Assembly (NCBI GenBank): GCA_025766275.1
Contig: JAFKAC010000078.1
Coordinates: 219,222 to 283,221, forward strand
Reading direction: 5' to 3'
DNA: 64,000 bases
From: Lactarius indigo
Lineage: Eukaryota > Basidiomycota > Agaricomycetes > Russulales > Russulaceae
In this document: in pieces, positions 21,070 through 31,973 of the stretch
How the letters are laid out: the number at the start of each line of letters is the position of its first letter
Numbering within the stretch: position 1 is the stretch's first letter
The notes under the pieces: model-generated
The model's database searches: none
What the model saw: only the letters and a program-made list of their open reading frames with translations
What the model was told of the DNA's origin: nothing
Program-made: the position numbers and the translations under genes

Positions 21070-21969
21070 ATGTCTGGTTCATCTACTACTGCTGCCAGTG
21101 CTGGTGCTCCTCCCAGCCCCACTGGTGGCTCTGCAGCACTTCCAGCTGCCTCTGGATCCACAGCTTCTGGGCAACTCTCAAATGCCCACACCACAACCTT
21201 CAGCATGCCATCTGGCATCCACCTGACACAGTTTGACGGCACTAGTTGGAACAAATGGTCTGGTACCATTGAGGCCATCCTTATGCTGCATGAAGCTGAG
21301 GATGTGTTTCTCCTAGATACACCCCCATCTGGCATCACCGCCGATGAGTGGGACTCAATCCAGTGTCATTCCAAGGTGTACCTCCACCTTTACCTCAAGC
21401 TGGATGTCTACTCGCTTGTGGCAGATAACACTGCCTACCCCATGTTCAAACATAAATGGGCCAAGCTTCAGGATGTGTATGGAGGTGCTTTGGGCAGCAC
21501 CACCATCTTTAACTTGTGGATCCAAATCACTCAAGCCCGCCTCAACGACTCTGCGCCCATGGCCTCACAGTTGGCCAAGCTCAATGAGCTTAGGGTTGCC
21601 CTTTCCAATGCACAGATGGGTGCCACTGACACTCAATTCTGTCTCATTCTCCTCCACACACTACTGCCCTCCTATGAGGTGTTGGCCTCTACCATCCTTG
21701 CCAATGGGGCACCGTCCACACTCAAGCACACTGAGATCATAGCGCACATATTGTTGGAAGAAGCTCACCATGCTGGGCCCTCTGGCTCCTCCCTCAACAA
21801 GGTGGCTCCTGTCAAGTCGATGGGCAAGAAGGGCAAGAAGGACCATTCCGGTCTAACTTGCCACTATTGCAACAAAAAGGGCCATATCAAGCCTGATTGC
21901 AGGAAGAGGAAGAAGGATGAGGCTGACTGCAAAGGAGAAGGAGAAAGCAGGCAACAAGGCTGCCAATAG
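21070..21969 (+). CDS. Cop-1 gag
   Basis: 299 codons from ATG, apparently uninterrupted. The N-terminus is Ser/Ala/Gly-rich, followed by the copia gag core (HLTQFDGTSWNKWSGTIEAI, about residues 55-75), conserved region LNELRVALSNAQMGATDTQF, and a CCHC knuckle CHYCNKKGHIKPDC (about residues 264-277) before a Lys/Arg-rich end. It would package element RNA in the cytoplasm. Gag runs into pol in a different frame, so a frameshift, either programmed or mutational, separates them. Confidence 0.88.
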   Translation: MSGSSTTAASAGAPPSPTGGSAALPAASGSTASGQLSNAHTTTFSMPSGIHLTQFDGTSWNKWSGTIEAILMLHEAEDVFLLDTPPSGITADEWDSIQCHSKVYLHLYLKLDVYSLVADNTAYPMFKHKWAKLQDVYGGALGSTTIFNLWIQITQARLNDSAPMASQLAKLNELRVALSNAQMGATDTQFCLILLHTLLPSYEVLASTILANGAPSTLKHTEIIAHILLEEAHHAGPSGSSLNKVAPVKSMGKKGKKDHSGLTCHYCNKKGHIKPDCRKRKKDEADCKGEGESRQQGCQ

Positions 21970-23333
21970 TCATGTCCTAGTACCTACCACCACCTCCATT
22001 ACAGAGGTCATAGAGCCCAAGATAGATTGGGCCTCTGAATCAATTGGTGTTGCCTTGTATGCTGCCTCATGTGTGTGTTGGATGATGGACAGTGGTGCCA
22101 CACACCACATTACCCCACACCGGTCTGACTTCAAGGACTATACCCCAACTAAAGGCACTGTACGCCTAGGGGATAAGTCCACCATAGGCCAAGTGGGTGT
22201 CGGGTCTGTTGTCTTTACAATGAGCCAGGGTATCCCTATCACCCTTAGCAATGTGCTACACCTACCACAGGTGAAGACATGCTTCTTGTCGATGCGCACC
22301 CTAGCACAAAAGGGTGCTGAGATCACCTTTGACAGTGGCTCATCTAAAATATCTGTCAACCAAAAGTGTGTGGCCAAAGGCTACCTTGAGGACAACCTGT
22401 ACTGGTTGGACACAGCCAGTGTCAGCCTCAATGCCCACACAAAATCAAGTGCTGTGTTACGCCACTACAGGGGCGTGGGGTACGACCTGTACCAAGTCAG
22501 TCAAACAACAGTAGCGCAAGCTCTAAGGCTCGGCTTCAGTAGAATGGTGCACAAGGATCACAAGGACTGATGGTCACTTGGATCGTAGAGGAGGTGCTAA
22601 GACTCGAAGGTCTAGCGAAGGCGAAGGGGGTTCTTGAGACAAGGGAAGCACGAAGGCGTTCTGCGTTAGACGAGTGTAGCTATTACACAAGAAGTCTAGT
22701 CTACCGTACAAGCTAGGTAGGGCTAGGTTTAAATAGATGATGGCTAGTGAAGCGGTCACAAACAGATGGCGCCATCGCCAGTCTGGGAACAATGGATGGG
22801 ACATAAGAGGAACAAAGGGACGTTGTACTGAGAACAAAGGCAAATCACGCGGGATCGCGCGTGATTGGGAACACAACAGGAAACTAGCACATGTCAAACT
22901 TTATCAGAAGGGAGCATTGATAAGTAGGGCGCGCGATAGTAACCGGGTAATCGTAAAGTCCGCATAATCGTACAGGGCTCGTATAGTATTGGGAAGGGAA
23001 CAGTGATGTAAGAAAGAACGAGTCCAGGGAAAATTGTAACATGCTGCCACACTTGATATCTGGCATCAACACATGGGACACATCTCCTCTGTGGCTGCTA
23101 AAAGCGCATGGTCCCTCTGCCACTACTGGCATGGACATAGATAGCTCCACCATGGCCCACACAGTCTGCTGTGGGTGCGAGATGGGTAAATCCACTCACC
23201 AACCCTTTTCTGCATCCTCCAACAAAAGGACAACTCATCAATTTGAGATTGTGCACAGTGACCTCGCCAGTCCTATGCAAACTCAGTCCCTGCAAGGCTC
23301 GACGTACACAGCCACCTTCATAGACGACCACAC
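21956..23333 (+). pseudogene. Cop-1 pol, N-terminal part
   Basis: Reads the copia protease (MMDSGATHHITPHRSDF, about 22085-22135), then the pre-integrase region. It is interrupted at TGCTG (22450-22454) by a solo LTR and resumes at 23042 with the zinc-binding part (H..HMG.. and C..C motif CCGCEMGK) and the start of integrase (FEIVHSDLASPMQT, TATFIDDHT). The match to Cop-2 stops at 23333. Confidence 0.88.
22455..23041 (-). mobile_element. Gypsy-type solo LTR inside Cop-1 pol
   Basis: TGTTACGCC...TTGTAACA, 587 bp, with exact duplication TGCTG (22450-22454;23042-23046). Removing it and one duplicate restores the order seen in Cop-2. A TATTTAAA box on the minus strand near 22729-22736 suggests minus orientation. 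Related to Gyp-1 LTRs only in ends and layout, so a separate family. Confidence 0.9.
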
Positions 23334-23843
23334 TGTAACGCTGTCACGACGTCAGCTCGACTTGAGCTCGATAGAGGTGGTAACAACTTAGCGAATAGTC
23401 ACAACAGGCACAAAGGCCCGTGTCTCTGTCTTGGTGAATACACGAAGGTACACTTGACAGAGGATCGACTCCAAGAGAGGTCTAAGACGCGAACTTATAA
23501 GGAAGCAAGAGAAAGGAGAGAGAGAGAGAAGTGACGATTCAAGAAGACCAAGATGGTGTATCTTGGTCTTCGTAGACTATCTTAAATACAAGTCGAGCAG
23601 GCTTTCAAGCGCTGCTATGAGTCACAGTAATGTAGCGTCCAACGTATCGCAGAAACATCGCAAACCCTAATACTACTAGTACCAGTACTAGTATTGAGTC
23701 ATCCAGGTACTGCTCGGTCAGCTATCGTATCCAATCGCCTATCGTACTACCGTATCTCCTAAGTCCGCGACTAATCTACCTTACTGCCATAGTCGCAACC
23801 GGTACAGTAAGGGTCTGAGTCGTATACAGGCAGAAACGTGACA
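23334..23843 (-). mobile_element. Gyp-1-family LTR bridging two elements
   Basis: Plus-strand ends TGTAACGCTG and AAACGTGACA, 510 bp, with the GAAGACCAAGAT hairpin in minus orientation. Left flank is Cop-1 (CACAC), right flank is Gyp-2b pol (TGTTT): no target duplication, and the two flanks are from different elements. This is expected after recombination between two LTR insertions with loss of the DNA between. Confidence 0.9.
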
Positions 23844-24803
23844 TGTTTTGAAGGCTGCCTTCCACTGGTCTTCTTCTTTTATGTGAATGTTATGGTACCC
23901 CCATCTAATGTCGAACTTTGAGAACAGTGTTTTCCCATTTAAGTTGGTTAAGATGTTGGAGATGAGAGGTAGTGGGTAGGTGTCTTTTATTGTCCAAGTG
24001 TTTAAGGGTCTGTAGTCGAGGATGGGACGCAACCCTCCGTCTGTTTTCTTTCTAAAGAAGAAGGAGGAAGCATAAGGGGAGCTTCCTTCATAGATGTATC
24101 CTTTTGCTATGTTTTCGTCAAGATATGCCTTTAGCTCCTTGTCTTCTTCTGGAGTCAAGGGGTAAATTTTGCAATTGATCTTGTTAGGCTGCATCTGGAC
24201 GCAGTGTGATGGGATGGTCTTCTTCTCTTTCTGGGGGAAAGCGCTGTGCTTCTTCGTCTGAGAACACTTTGTTGTGGCGCTGGTATTCTTCTGGGATTGT
24301 GGTTTCTTTTACTGGGTCAAAGGTTGTTTTAGTTGTTGCTGTTTTTGCTTCTTGGTGTCGCTTTCTTCAGAAGCTGGTACCCTCCTGTCAGGATGGTGAC
24401 TGCTTCTCCTTTCAGCTCTTGTTTCTTCCAGTCTATGTCTGGGTTTTCGTGTTCAAACCAGGGGTATCCGAAGATCATTCTGTCTTCCCCTAGGCTGGTT
24501 ACAAAAAACTGGAAAGGGGTTTCTTCCTCTCCTGTTTTTATCCATAACTGGCATGTTTCCGTCATGGTGCCATCTTTGTTTAGCGATCCATCTACGTTCC
24601 GGACCAATCTGGGTGGTTTCAAAGGAGTGGTTCCTAGCCCAAGTTTTTGGATTAGGTTTTGGTCGATTAGGTTGTCTGTTGCACCTGCTGTCCAGCAGCA
24701 CATTTATGCGAGCTTCTTTGTAGTAAAGGCGAACGAGGACTTTGATTGTCATAGCACTATCTCGAACACTATACATTGAATTGGCCTCCCTGTCAGCTCT
24801 CAC
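23844..24803 (-). pseudogene. Gyp-2b protease and partial reverse transcriptase
   Basis: Protease region (LLDS-G..TDNLI; one base missing next to the active-site motif compared with Gyp-2), then RT up to ..QWKAAFK. Frameshifts at about 24370 and 24690 are visible against Gyp-2 (for example YQLLKKAT versus YRFRRKRH). Truncated by the LTR at 23843. Confidence 0.85.
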
Positions 24804-26492
24804 AGGTCAGCATCGCAAAAATCCTGATCTAAGGCATAGTAACGTCTCTTTTCATCCTCAGTCATGCCTTGGACAAGTGCATGGGCTTGTCGGACTTTGT
24901 CTTCCGTTGTGGTAGCGGCCACCAATGAGGTGCTTGCTTCTGGGGTGTATGGGGGTGCAGTGTCCGCTTCCTGGGTGTCTGTGGCTCTGGCTTTGGTTTG
25001 GTTGGTGGTGTTTTGTCGTTGACAGTTCTTAGCCATGTGTCCTTGCTGTCTGCACTTGAAGCAGTGGCCTTCTTTCATGAGGGCTTTCTTTTCTTCTTCG
25101 GTAAGCTTCTTAAAGGGGGTGGAGGTGGTGGCATCTACATCCATCGCATTTGGGTCTCGCTTTGGTCATCCTTGGTGGACATTCTGGGTTGGTCCTGGGT
25201 TTCTATTCCCTGGTCTGGCTTTTAGCAGCTTCCAGCGTTGATGTTCTGCTCTGGCAGCGGTTTGCCACTCGTCCATGGTGTTTGGGATAGTGGTTTGCAT
25301 GAGGCAAGTGCGATACAGTCCTGTGGGTAGTCCTCTTTTGAAGAATTCCACTGTTCCAGGGGCATCTCTTGCCCATCCTGCTATTCCTGCAAGGTGTTCG
25401 AAGTTGAGGATGTAACTGTCCAATGCTCCCCCCTGCATCATCAGACTGATGAGTTTCTGATACGCTCTTTCTTTGTTTAGAGTGTTGGTCCAGTCTCTGT
25501 CGAAGGTGTCGAGAAAACCATCCCAAAGGTCTTTGCTGTTTTTGGTGAGGGCTTTGGTGGGGTCTGCTAGTGCCGCTTCCATGTCATCTTCGGTTTGGTT
25601 GACCCACAGTTGTACACCAGGTCCTTTGAACATTGTAAGGGCGAATAGTACTCGTGCATAAGGTTCTTTGATGAGCTCATTCTCGCTATTTAACTTGATG
25701 TATCGTAGTAGTTCTCTTTTGAACTGACCACTCTCTGTTCTATCTCTGGTGAACGAAGTAGGGGGTGCTCCTTTGAGTCCTCCTGAGCTCGTTGTTGGTG
25801 TTCCTCCTGTTCCGGTGCTTGAGCCTGGTACCTGTGCCAGTGCCTGTGGTGTTTATAGCTGACATGACAAGTGTTGGCTGTGGTGTGATGGGGATCTGGG
25901 GTGGTTCAACTGGGAAAGGCAATCTGATTGGTGGTAGTGGGGCTGGGAATCCTTCTTCTGCTGGGGATGGTTCTATCCAAATAGGGATAGTGGGGCTGGC
26001 TTGTGACGAAGCTTGTGTGGGTACTGTGATGTCTAAGCGATGTTCTGAGGAGTGAGATAGTTCTGAGTGTGATTCTGCTTCGTCTGAGCTGGGTTCTTCT
26101 GATGATGAGTCTTGTTGTAGTCCGTATGTTCCCCTAGTGTTTCTTGGTGCTGAGGATGATTGTTGTGTGGGTGTTTCTGGGTTCTGTTCGTCTTCTTTGT
26201 TCCACCAGCCTAGTCCTTCAGCAAATCTGTGTGGTGTGATGTTTATGGCTCTGGTATGGTATGTGTTCTGAAAGTATCGGAGGATGTACCAGTTGTTGTT
26301 GATGAATTCCACTGGTCTGAGTTCGCCTTTGATGAGGCACTTGTAACAAGGTGGTCTGCCTGGTGTTGTGGCCCAGCAGGCTCCTCTTCCTAGTTGACTG
26401 CTTTTAACGTGGTGTGGGAGGTCGTCTTGTGTTCTGGTTGTGACTGGGGTCCAATCGTTGTCTGATTCAAAGGTGACACTGATGCTAGCCAC
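24800..26492 (-). pseudogene. Gyp-2b gag
   Basis: Same arrangement as Gyp-2 gag: N-terminal domain, Ser/Glu-rich linker, capsid domain, then a CCHC knuckle CFKCRQQGHMAKNC. A one-base insertion near 25825 shifts the frame. The TGA before the knuckle (about 25167) is shared with Gyp-2. The C-terminus here stays in frame to 24800 (..QDFCDADL), unlike Gyp-2. Confidence 0.85.
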
Positions 26493-26700
26493 GATTGTGG
26501 TCTGTTCTGGGCGCTGATTTGTGTAAGGGGATGGCTGAAGCGGCCTCTTGTGTCAGGAAGGATCCGTCGCCCAGCTATGCTGTCGTTTCTGGGTTCTGTG
26601 GAGTGTCTGGTTGTTGGCTGATGCGTCCTCTTGGATCGTCGCCCACTCTGCTGTGTGGCAGTAGTGTCTTGGGTGTGTTGGGAGTTGTAGACTTGGCTTA

Positions 26701-27230
26701 TGTTATGCCCTAGCAGGGGCGTGGGTTCTAGAGGTTTCAAATCACACAAGTATCAAGCAAAGACCTCTGTTGTCTTATTGCTATGAAATACAAGTGGCAA
26801 AAGTGTGGCACAAGGTGCAACACTACTCTGTAACTGTAGGACTCCTCGTCCGAAGTGTCTGACACTTCTCTACACTTGATCTTGCTAGTGCACAGAGTAT
26901 AACAGGTGTGACACGTTGATATAGTTCAACTGCAAAGACTTCAAAGTGTCCGGGTTAGGGACTGAGGTAGGGGATGTACAAGAAGAGGGGGATAAGGTGA
27001 GGTCACACCAAAATACGGAGGCAAGGTTGCTAGATTGCAAACGAAGCCAAGTCTGGCTTCCTATGGTCTACAGTACAGGTTTATATAGGGCGAGGTTCCA
27101 AACAACATGAACACAGGCCCACACAGGAGCAAAGAAACTAGATGGAGTAAGGAGACATTTGGATCAAGGCAAACAACGCCACTAACAGTAGTAGCTCTGT
27201 AACTGAGGTCCGAAGTGTCGGATCATAACA
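26701..27230 (-). repeat. Gyp-2b 5' LTR
   Basis: 530 bp. The part from the start of transcription to the inner end matches the Gyp-2 LTR at roughly 97%, but the outer (U3) part is far more diverged and lacks about 50 bp. A TATATAAA box is present near 27080 on the minus strand. Confidence 0.88.
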
Positions 27231-28110
27231 AAGGTGACCAAATGTGACCCAATTCAGCAAGCAATTGGAACTCCTCTTTAGGCACAAAATGGCACCTTTG
27301 GCACAGGGAACTTTTATGGCATGTGAGGACTGACTTGCATTGCCACTTTTGCCAAATGCCAACCACTCCACCTGCTGCTAGTCTGCTGCCACAGTGACAA
27401 AGTGTGACCAAAAGTTGCAGAGGTGGTACTCATTGCTCCACATTGAATGGATTCAGAAACAAATAAATAAAAATATGATTCTGGTGGGATATAAACATAT
27501 CTATTACTATGTGCAGAATGAAGTAGCTACAATGTGTTGTTGAAGCTACAAAAAAAGATTACCATTTTTTTGCAGAGGTGTGGGAATGATAGTATGTCAG
27601 TAGGAACGTAACATCTCACCTCTGTAGGCCTTAAGATGAATATGGAGTGCCAGAAGCAGCCAATATGTGGTATTGTTGGTAGAGATGATGCTCAGATGCT
27701 AGCCATGTTAGCAGGTCTAGTGGGATGACAATATACAGGGAGAAACAAATCAAGGTCTAGAATTTATAAGGTAAGCTAGATGGTATTCAGCAAAGACAAG
27801 TATGACTCTTATCTCTGCTAGGATAACTACTTAATTATGGGGTTGTAACTAGAGTGCCTAGTTTATACAGAGGGACTGCTACATATTTAGAAAGGAGAAG
27901 AAAGGGAAGAGAGGAGTAGAGTGAAGAGGAAGTACTATACTTAAGTGGGGGAGGAAGAAATTTCCATGTGAGAATGCTATATGATCATAGCACTTGTCAT
28001 TGTGATTCCATATTGCTTAATGCTGGCTACCAGAGACTAGCTTCCTATAGTGTCTTTAGGTTTCAGGCTTACATGCACCACTTCTTCTGCTCAGTGTTTT
28101 CCCTCTTGTG
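27231..28110. other. Intergenic, no recognised gene
   Basis: Short frames only; no family recognised. Confidence 0.4.
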
Positions 28111-28119
28111 TATTCTGGA

Positions 28120-29100
28120 CTGGTGTCCACCTTTTGTGTTCTATAGAAAAATAAGGTCTATATTGGTGGCTGGTGAGAAACACCTGTCAAGAGGACCTTC
28201 AAAGCTTCTTTGGCAAAACATACAGTATCTAGACTAGTGTTCACCTTCTGTGCTCTATAGAAAAATAAGGCCTATATTGGTGGTGTTGATAAGTGACCCT
28301 TGCGCACTTAGTGGCTCTAACGGACTGGACTTACAGATATGGACTGCTGTAGATTAATTAGGACCGCTTTAGATTAGATTTGATTTGATCTGTACAATCT
28401 AGGACTTCTATGACATCACTGTACAATGACATCATATGGACTACTCCGGACTCTTCATTGTACTCCTTCCTTTGTTCTCTTTCTAGCGTTATCTTTATTG
28501 TGATGTCACTATGATATCATCTTAGTCTGGACTCTCTTTGTTTTGCGCTCCTTGTTCGCCATTAGCACACTCCTTTGTCCCACATGTAGAACAACGTCCC
28601 CTGTATTGTGTGACCCTATGTTACTTCTCTTGTAGTAGTGTCACTCCTCTGTATAGTATAAGTAGTAGGCTTGTACGCTCCTGGTCCACATCAGTTCCTC
28701 ACTGCTCTGTGTGCCAGACACTCTTACTTTACTTGCCTGACAACTCCCTGTTGCTGCTTCAAGCACTCTCTGCATATCTCACCACAGTCACCTTTGCCAC
28801 TGTGAGTATGCTCTCTATTTGTGCTGTTCATCAGGTGGCCTATGAGAAATACCCGTCAAGAGGACCTCCAAAAGCTTCTTTAGCAAGATATGCAGCATCT
28901 GAACTGGTGTTCACCTTCTGTGCTCTATAGAAAAGTATTGGCACCTTGTGAGAAATACCTGTTGCGAGGACCTCCAAAGCTTCTTTGACAAGATATACAG
29001 TGTCTGGACTGGTGTTCACCTTCTGTTCTCTATGGAAAAATAAGGTCTGTATTGGCAGCCTGTGAGAAATACCTGTTGCAAAGACCTCCAAAAGCTCATC
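28120..29100. repeat. Tandem repeat of about 112 bp
   Basis: Four imperfect copies share GTTCACCTTCTGTGCTCTATAGAAAAATAAGG, split here only by copy differences: cores begin near 28120, 28233, 28908 and 29006, each followed by GTGAGAAA.ACCTGT and GACCTCCAAA. One copy is interrupted by the copia LTR at 28284-28833. Open frames crossing the array are by-products. Confidence 0.7.
28284..28833 (+). mobile_element. Copia solo LTR
   Basis: TGTTGATAAG...GTTCATCA, 550 bp, with exact duplication GGTGG at 28279-28283 and 28834-28838. It lies within one unit of the tandem repeat. Confidence 0.92.
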
Positions 29101-29444
29101 CCTCCTTTCTCCTCTACCACCACCTTCCACTTTGGGTGTTGGCCTTACCTACCTCTGAATACATTGTGCACGACAGCAAACCCACCTGGTGTCCTTGCAA
29201 CTGCTGTCTAGCCTAGAGCTTTATGGAGCTGTCCCAGAATTGTTTTGACGCACTGAGGGAACTGTCCCCCTCTCCAATGCTACATGAGGCTCTGCCTCCT
29301 CCCCCCTTTCATACCACACTCGACCAGTTGGCCATGGAGGCAGCCACTAGCAAGGTCTATGTCCCCACCTCTGATGCCCCACTCCCAGTGGTGGACAGTC
29401 TGAATAATTCAACCCCCACCCTCACCATTGCCAGCCCCCCAGCT

Positions 29445-30025
29445 TGTTATGATCCGACGCTTCGGACCTCAGTCACAGTATGTCTCTACCCTGCCTTTCC
29501 CCTTCTGTACTATACCTTGTTACCAAAGGAGCTACTATTACTAGTGGCGTTGTTTCTTTTGATCTGAACTCCTGCTTGCTCCGTTTAGTCTCTTTGATAT
29601 TGTGTGGACTTGTGTTCATGTTGTTTGGAACCCTATCCTATGTAAACCTGTACCATAGACCGTAGGAAGCCAGACTTGGCTTCGTTTGCAATCTAGCAAC
29701 CTTGCCTCCGTACTTTGGTGTGACTTCGCCTTATTCCCCTCTTCTTGTGCATCCCCTACCTCAGTCCCTAACCAGGACACTTTGAAGTCTTTGCAGTTGA
29801 ACTATATCAATGCGTCACACCTGTTATACTCTGTGCACTAGCAAGATCAAGTGTAGAGAAGTGTCAGACACTTCGGACGAGGAGTCCTACATTACAGAGT
29901 AGTGTTGCACCTTGTGCCACACTTTTGCCACTTGTATTTCATAGCAATAAGACAACAGAGGTCTTTGCTTGATACTTGTGTGATTTGAAACCTCTAGAAC
30001 CCACAGCCCCTGCTAGGGCATAACA
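29445..30025 (+). repeat. Gyp-2 5' LTR
   Basis: TGTTATGATC...GGGCATAACA. The TATA box is TATGTAAA (29639-29646; TATATAAA in the 3' LTR), and AGACTTGGCTT begins 33 nt after it (29672-29682). Confidence 0.95.
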
Positions 30026-30026
30026 T

Positions 30027-30037
30027 AAGCCAAGTCT
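30027..30037 (+). other. Gyp-2 primer binding site (self-primer type)
   Basis: AAGCCAAGTCT, one base after the LTR, is the exact reverse complement of AGACTTGGCTT at 29672-29682 in the LTR, placed where transcription would start. Match length is 11 nt, as in Gyp-1 and in Tf1. Confidence 0.8.
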
Positions 30038-30233
30038 ACAACTCCCAACACACCCAAGACACTACTGCCACACAGCAGAGTGGGCGACGATCCAAGAGGA
30101 CGCATCAGCCAACAACCAGACACTCCACAGAACCCAGAAACGACAGCATAGCTGGGCGACGGATCCTTCCTGACACAAGAGGCCGCTTCAGCCATCCCCT
30201 TACACAAATCAGCGCCCAGAACAGACCACAATC

Positions 30234-31926
30234 GTGGCTAGCATCAGTGTCACCTTTGAATCAGACAACGATTGGACCCCAGTCACAACCAGAACACAAG
30301 ACGACCTCCCACACCACGTTAAAAGCAGTCAACTAGGAAGAGGAGCCTGCTGGGCCACAACACCAGGCAGACCACCTTGTTACAAGTGCCTCATCAAAGG
30401 CGAACTCAGACCAGTGGAATTCATCAACAACAACTGGTACATCCTCCGATACTTTCAGAACACATACCATACCAGAGCCATAAACATCACACCACACAGA
30501 TTTGCTGAAGGACTAGGCTGGTGGAACAAAGAAGACGAACAGAACCCAGAAACACCCACACAACAATCATCCTCAGCACCAAGAAACACTAGGGGAACAT
30601 ACGGACTACAACAAGACTCATCATCAGAAGAACCCAGCTCAGACGAAGCAGAATCACACTCAGAACTATCTCACTCCTCAGAACATCGCTTAGACATCAC
30701 AGTACCCACACAAGCTTCGTCACAAGCCAGCCCCACTATCCCTATTTGGATAGAACCATCCCCAGCAGAAGAAGGATTCCCAGCCCCACTACCACCAATC
30801 AGATTGCCTTTCCCAGTTGAACCACCCCAGATCCCCATCACACCACAGCCAACACTTGTCATGTCAGCTATAAACACCACAGGCACTGGCACAGGTACCG
30901 GCTCAAGCACCGGAACAGGAGGAACACCAACAACGAGCTCAGGAGGACTCAAAGGAGCACCCCCTACTTCGTTCACCAGAGATAGAACAGAGAGTGGTCA
31001 GTTCAAAAGAGAACTACTACGATACATCAAGTTAAATAGCGAGAATGAGCTCATCAAAGAACCTTATGCACGAGTACTATTCGCCCTTACAATGTTCAAA
31101 GGACCTGGTGTACAACTGTGGGTCAACCAAACCGAAGATGACATGGAAGCGGCACTAGCAGACCCCACCAAAGCCCTCACCAAAAACAGCAAAGACCTTT
31201 GGGATGGTTTTCTCGACACCTTCGACAGAGACTGGACCAACACTCTAAACAAAGAAAGAGCCTATCAGAAACTCATCAGTCTGATGATGCAGGGGGGAGC
31301 ATTGGACAGTTACATCCTCAACTTCGAACACCTTGCAGGAATAGCAGGATGGGCAAGAGATGCCCCTGGAACAGTGGAATTCTTCAAAAGAGGACTACCC
31401 ACAGGACTGTATCGCACTTGCCTCATGCAAACCACTATCCCAAACACCATGGACGAGTGGCAAACCGCTGCCAGAGCAGAACATCAACGCTGGAAGCTGC
31501 TAAAAGCCAGACCAGGGAATAGAAACCCAGGACCAACCCAGAATGTCCACCAAGGATGACCAAAGCGAGACCCAAATGCGATGGATGTAGATGCCACCAC
31601 CTCCACCCCCTTTAAGAAGCTTACCGAAGAAGAAAAGAAAGCCCTCATGAAAGAAGGCCATTGCTTCAAGTGCAGACAGCAAGGACACATGGCTAAGAAC
31701 TGTCAACGACAAAACACCACCAACCAAACCAAAGCCAGAGCCACAGACACCCAGGAAGCGGACACTGCACCCCCATACACCCCAGAAGCAAGCACCTCAT
31801 TGGTGGCCGCTACCACAACGGAAGACAAAGTCCAACAAGCCCATGCACTTCGTCCAAGGCATGACTGAGGATGAAAAGAGACGTTACTATGCCTTAGATC
31901 AGGATTTTTGCGATGCTGACCTGTGA
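30234..31926 (+). pseudogene. Gyp-2 gag
   Basis: Frame opens upstream of 30234 without an ATG for about 200 codons; GTG at 30234 sits in ATCGTGGC as in Gyp-1. N-terminal domain with CYKCLIKGELRPVEF, acidic Ser-rich linker, capsid domain (about 30970-31530; FFKRGLPTGLYRTC), TGA at 31557, then zinc knuckle CFKCRQQGHMAKNC (about 31660-31700). One extra base near 31848 shifts the frame relative to Gyp-2b; the original end is the TGA at 31924. Confidence 0.87.
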
Positions 31927-31973
31927 GAGCTGACAGGGAGGCCAATTCAATGTATAGTGTTTGAGATAGTGCT

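Larger units (their letters stand above)
19912..23333 (+). mobile_element. Cop-1: copia element, 3' half missing
   Basis: 5' LTR, primer site, gag, protease and the start of the integrase region are present. The reading is interrupted by a gypsy solo LTR (22455-23041) and stops at 23333 within integrase, where an inverted Gyp-1-family LTR begins. Beyond that LTR the sequence belongs to another element, so the rest of pol and the 3' LTR are gone. Confidence 0.9.
23844..27230 (-). mobile_element. Gyp-2b: chromovirus, 3' part missing
   Basis: Minus-strand copy of Gyp-2: 5' LTR (26701-27230), primer site (about 26689-26699), gag, protease and the first part of reverse transcriptase, cut off at 23844. 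Its internal sequence is nearly identical to 30026-32880 of Gyp-2 in opposite orientation, making inverted arms of about 2.86 kb with about 3.3 kb between them. Confidence 0.92.
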
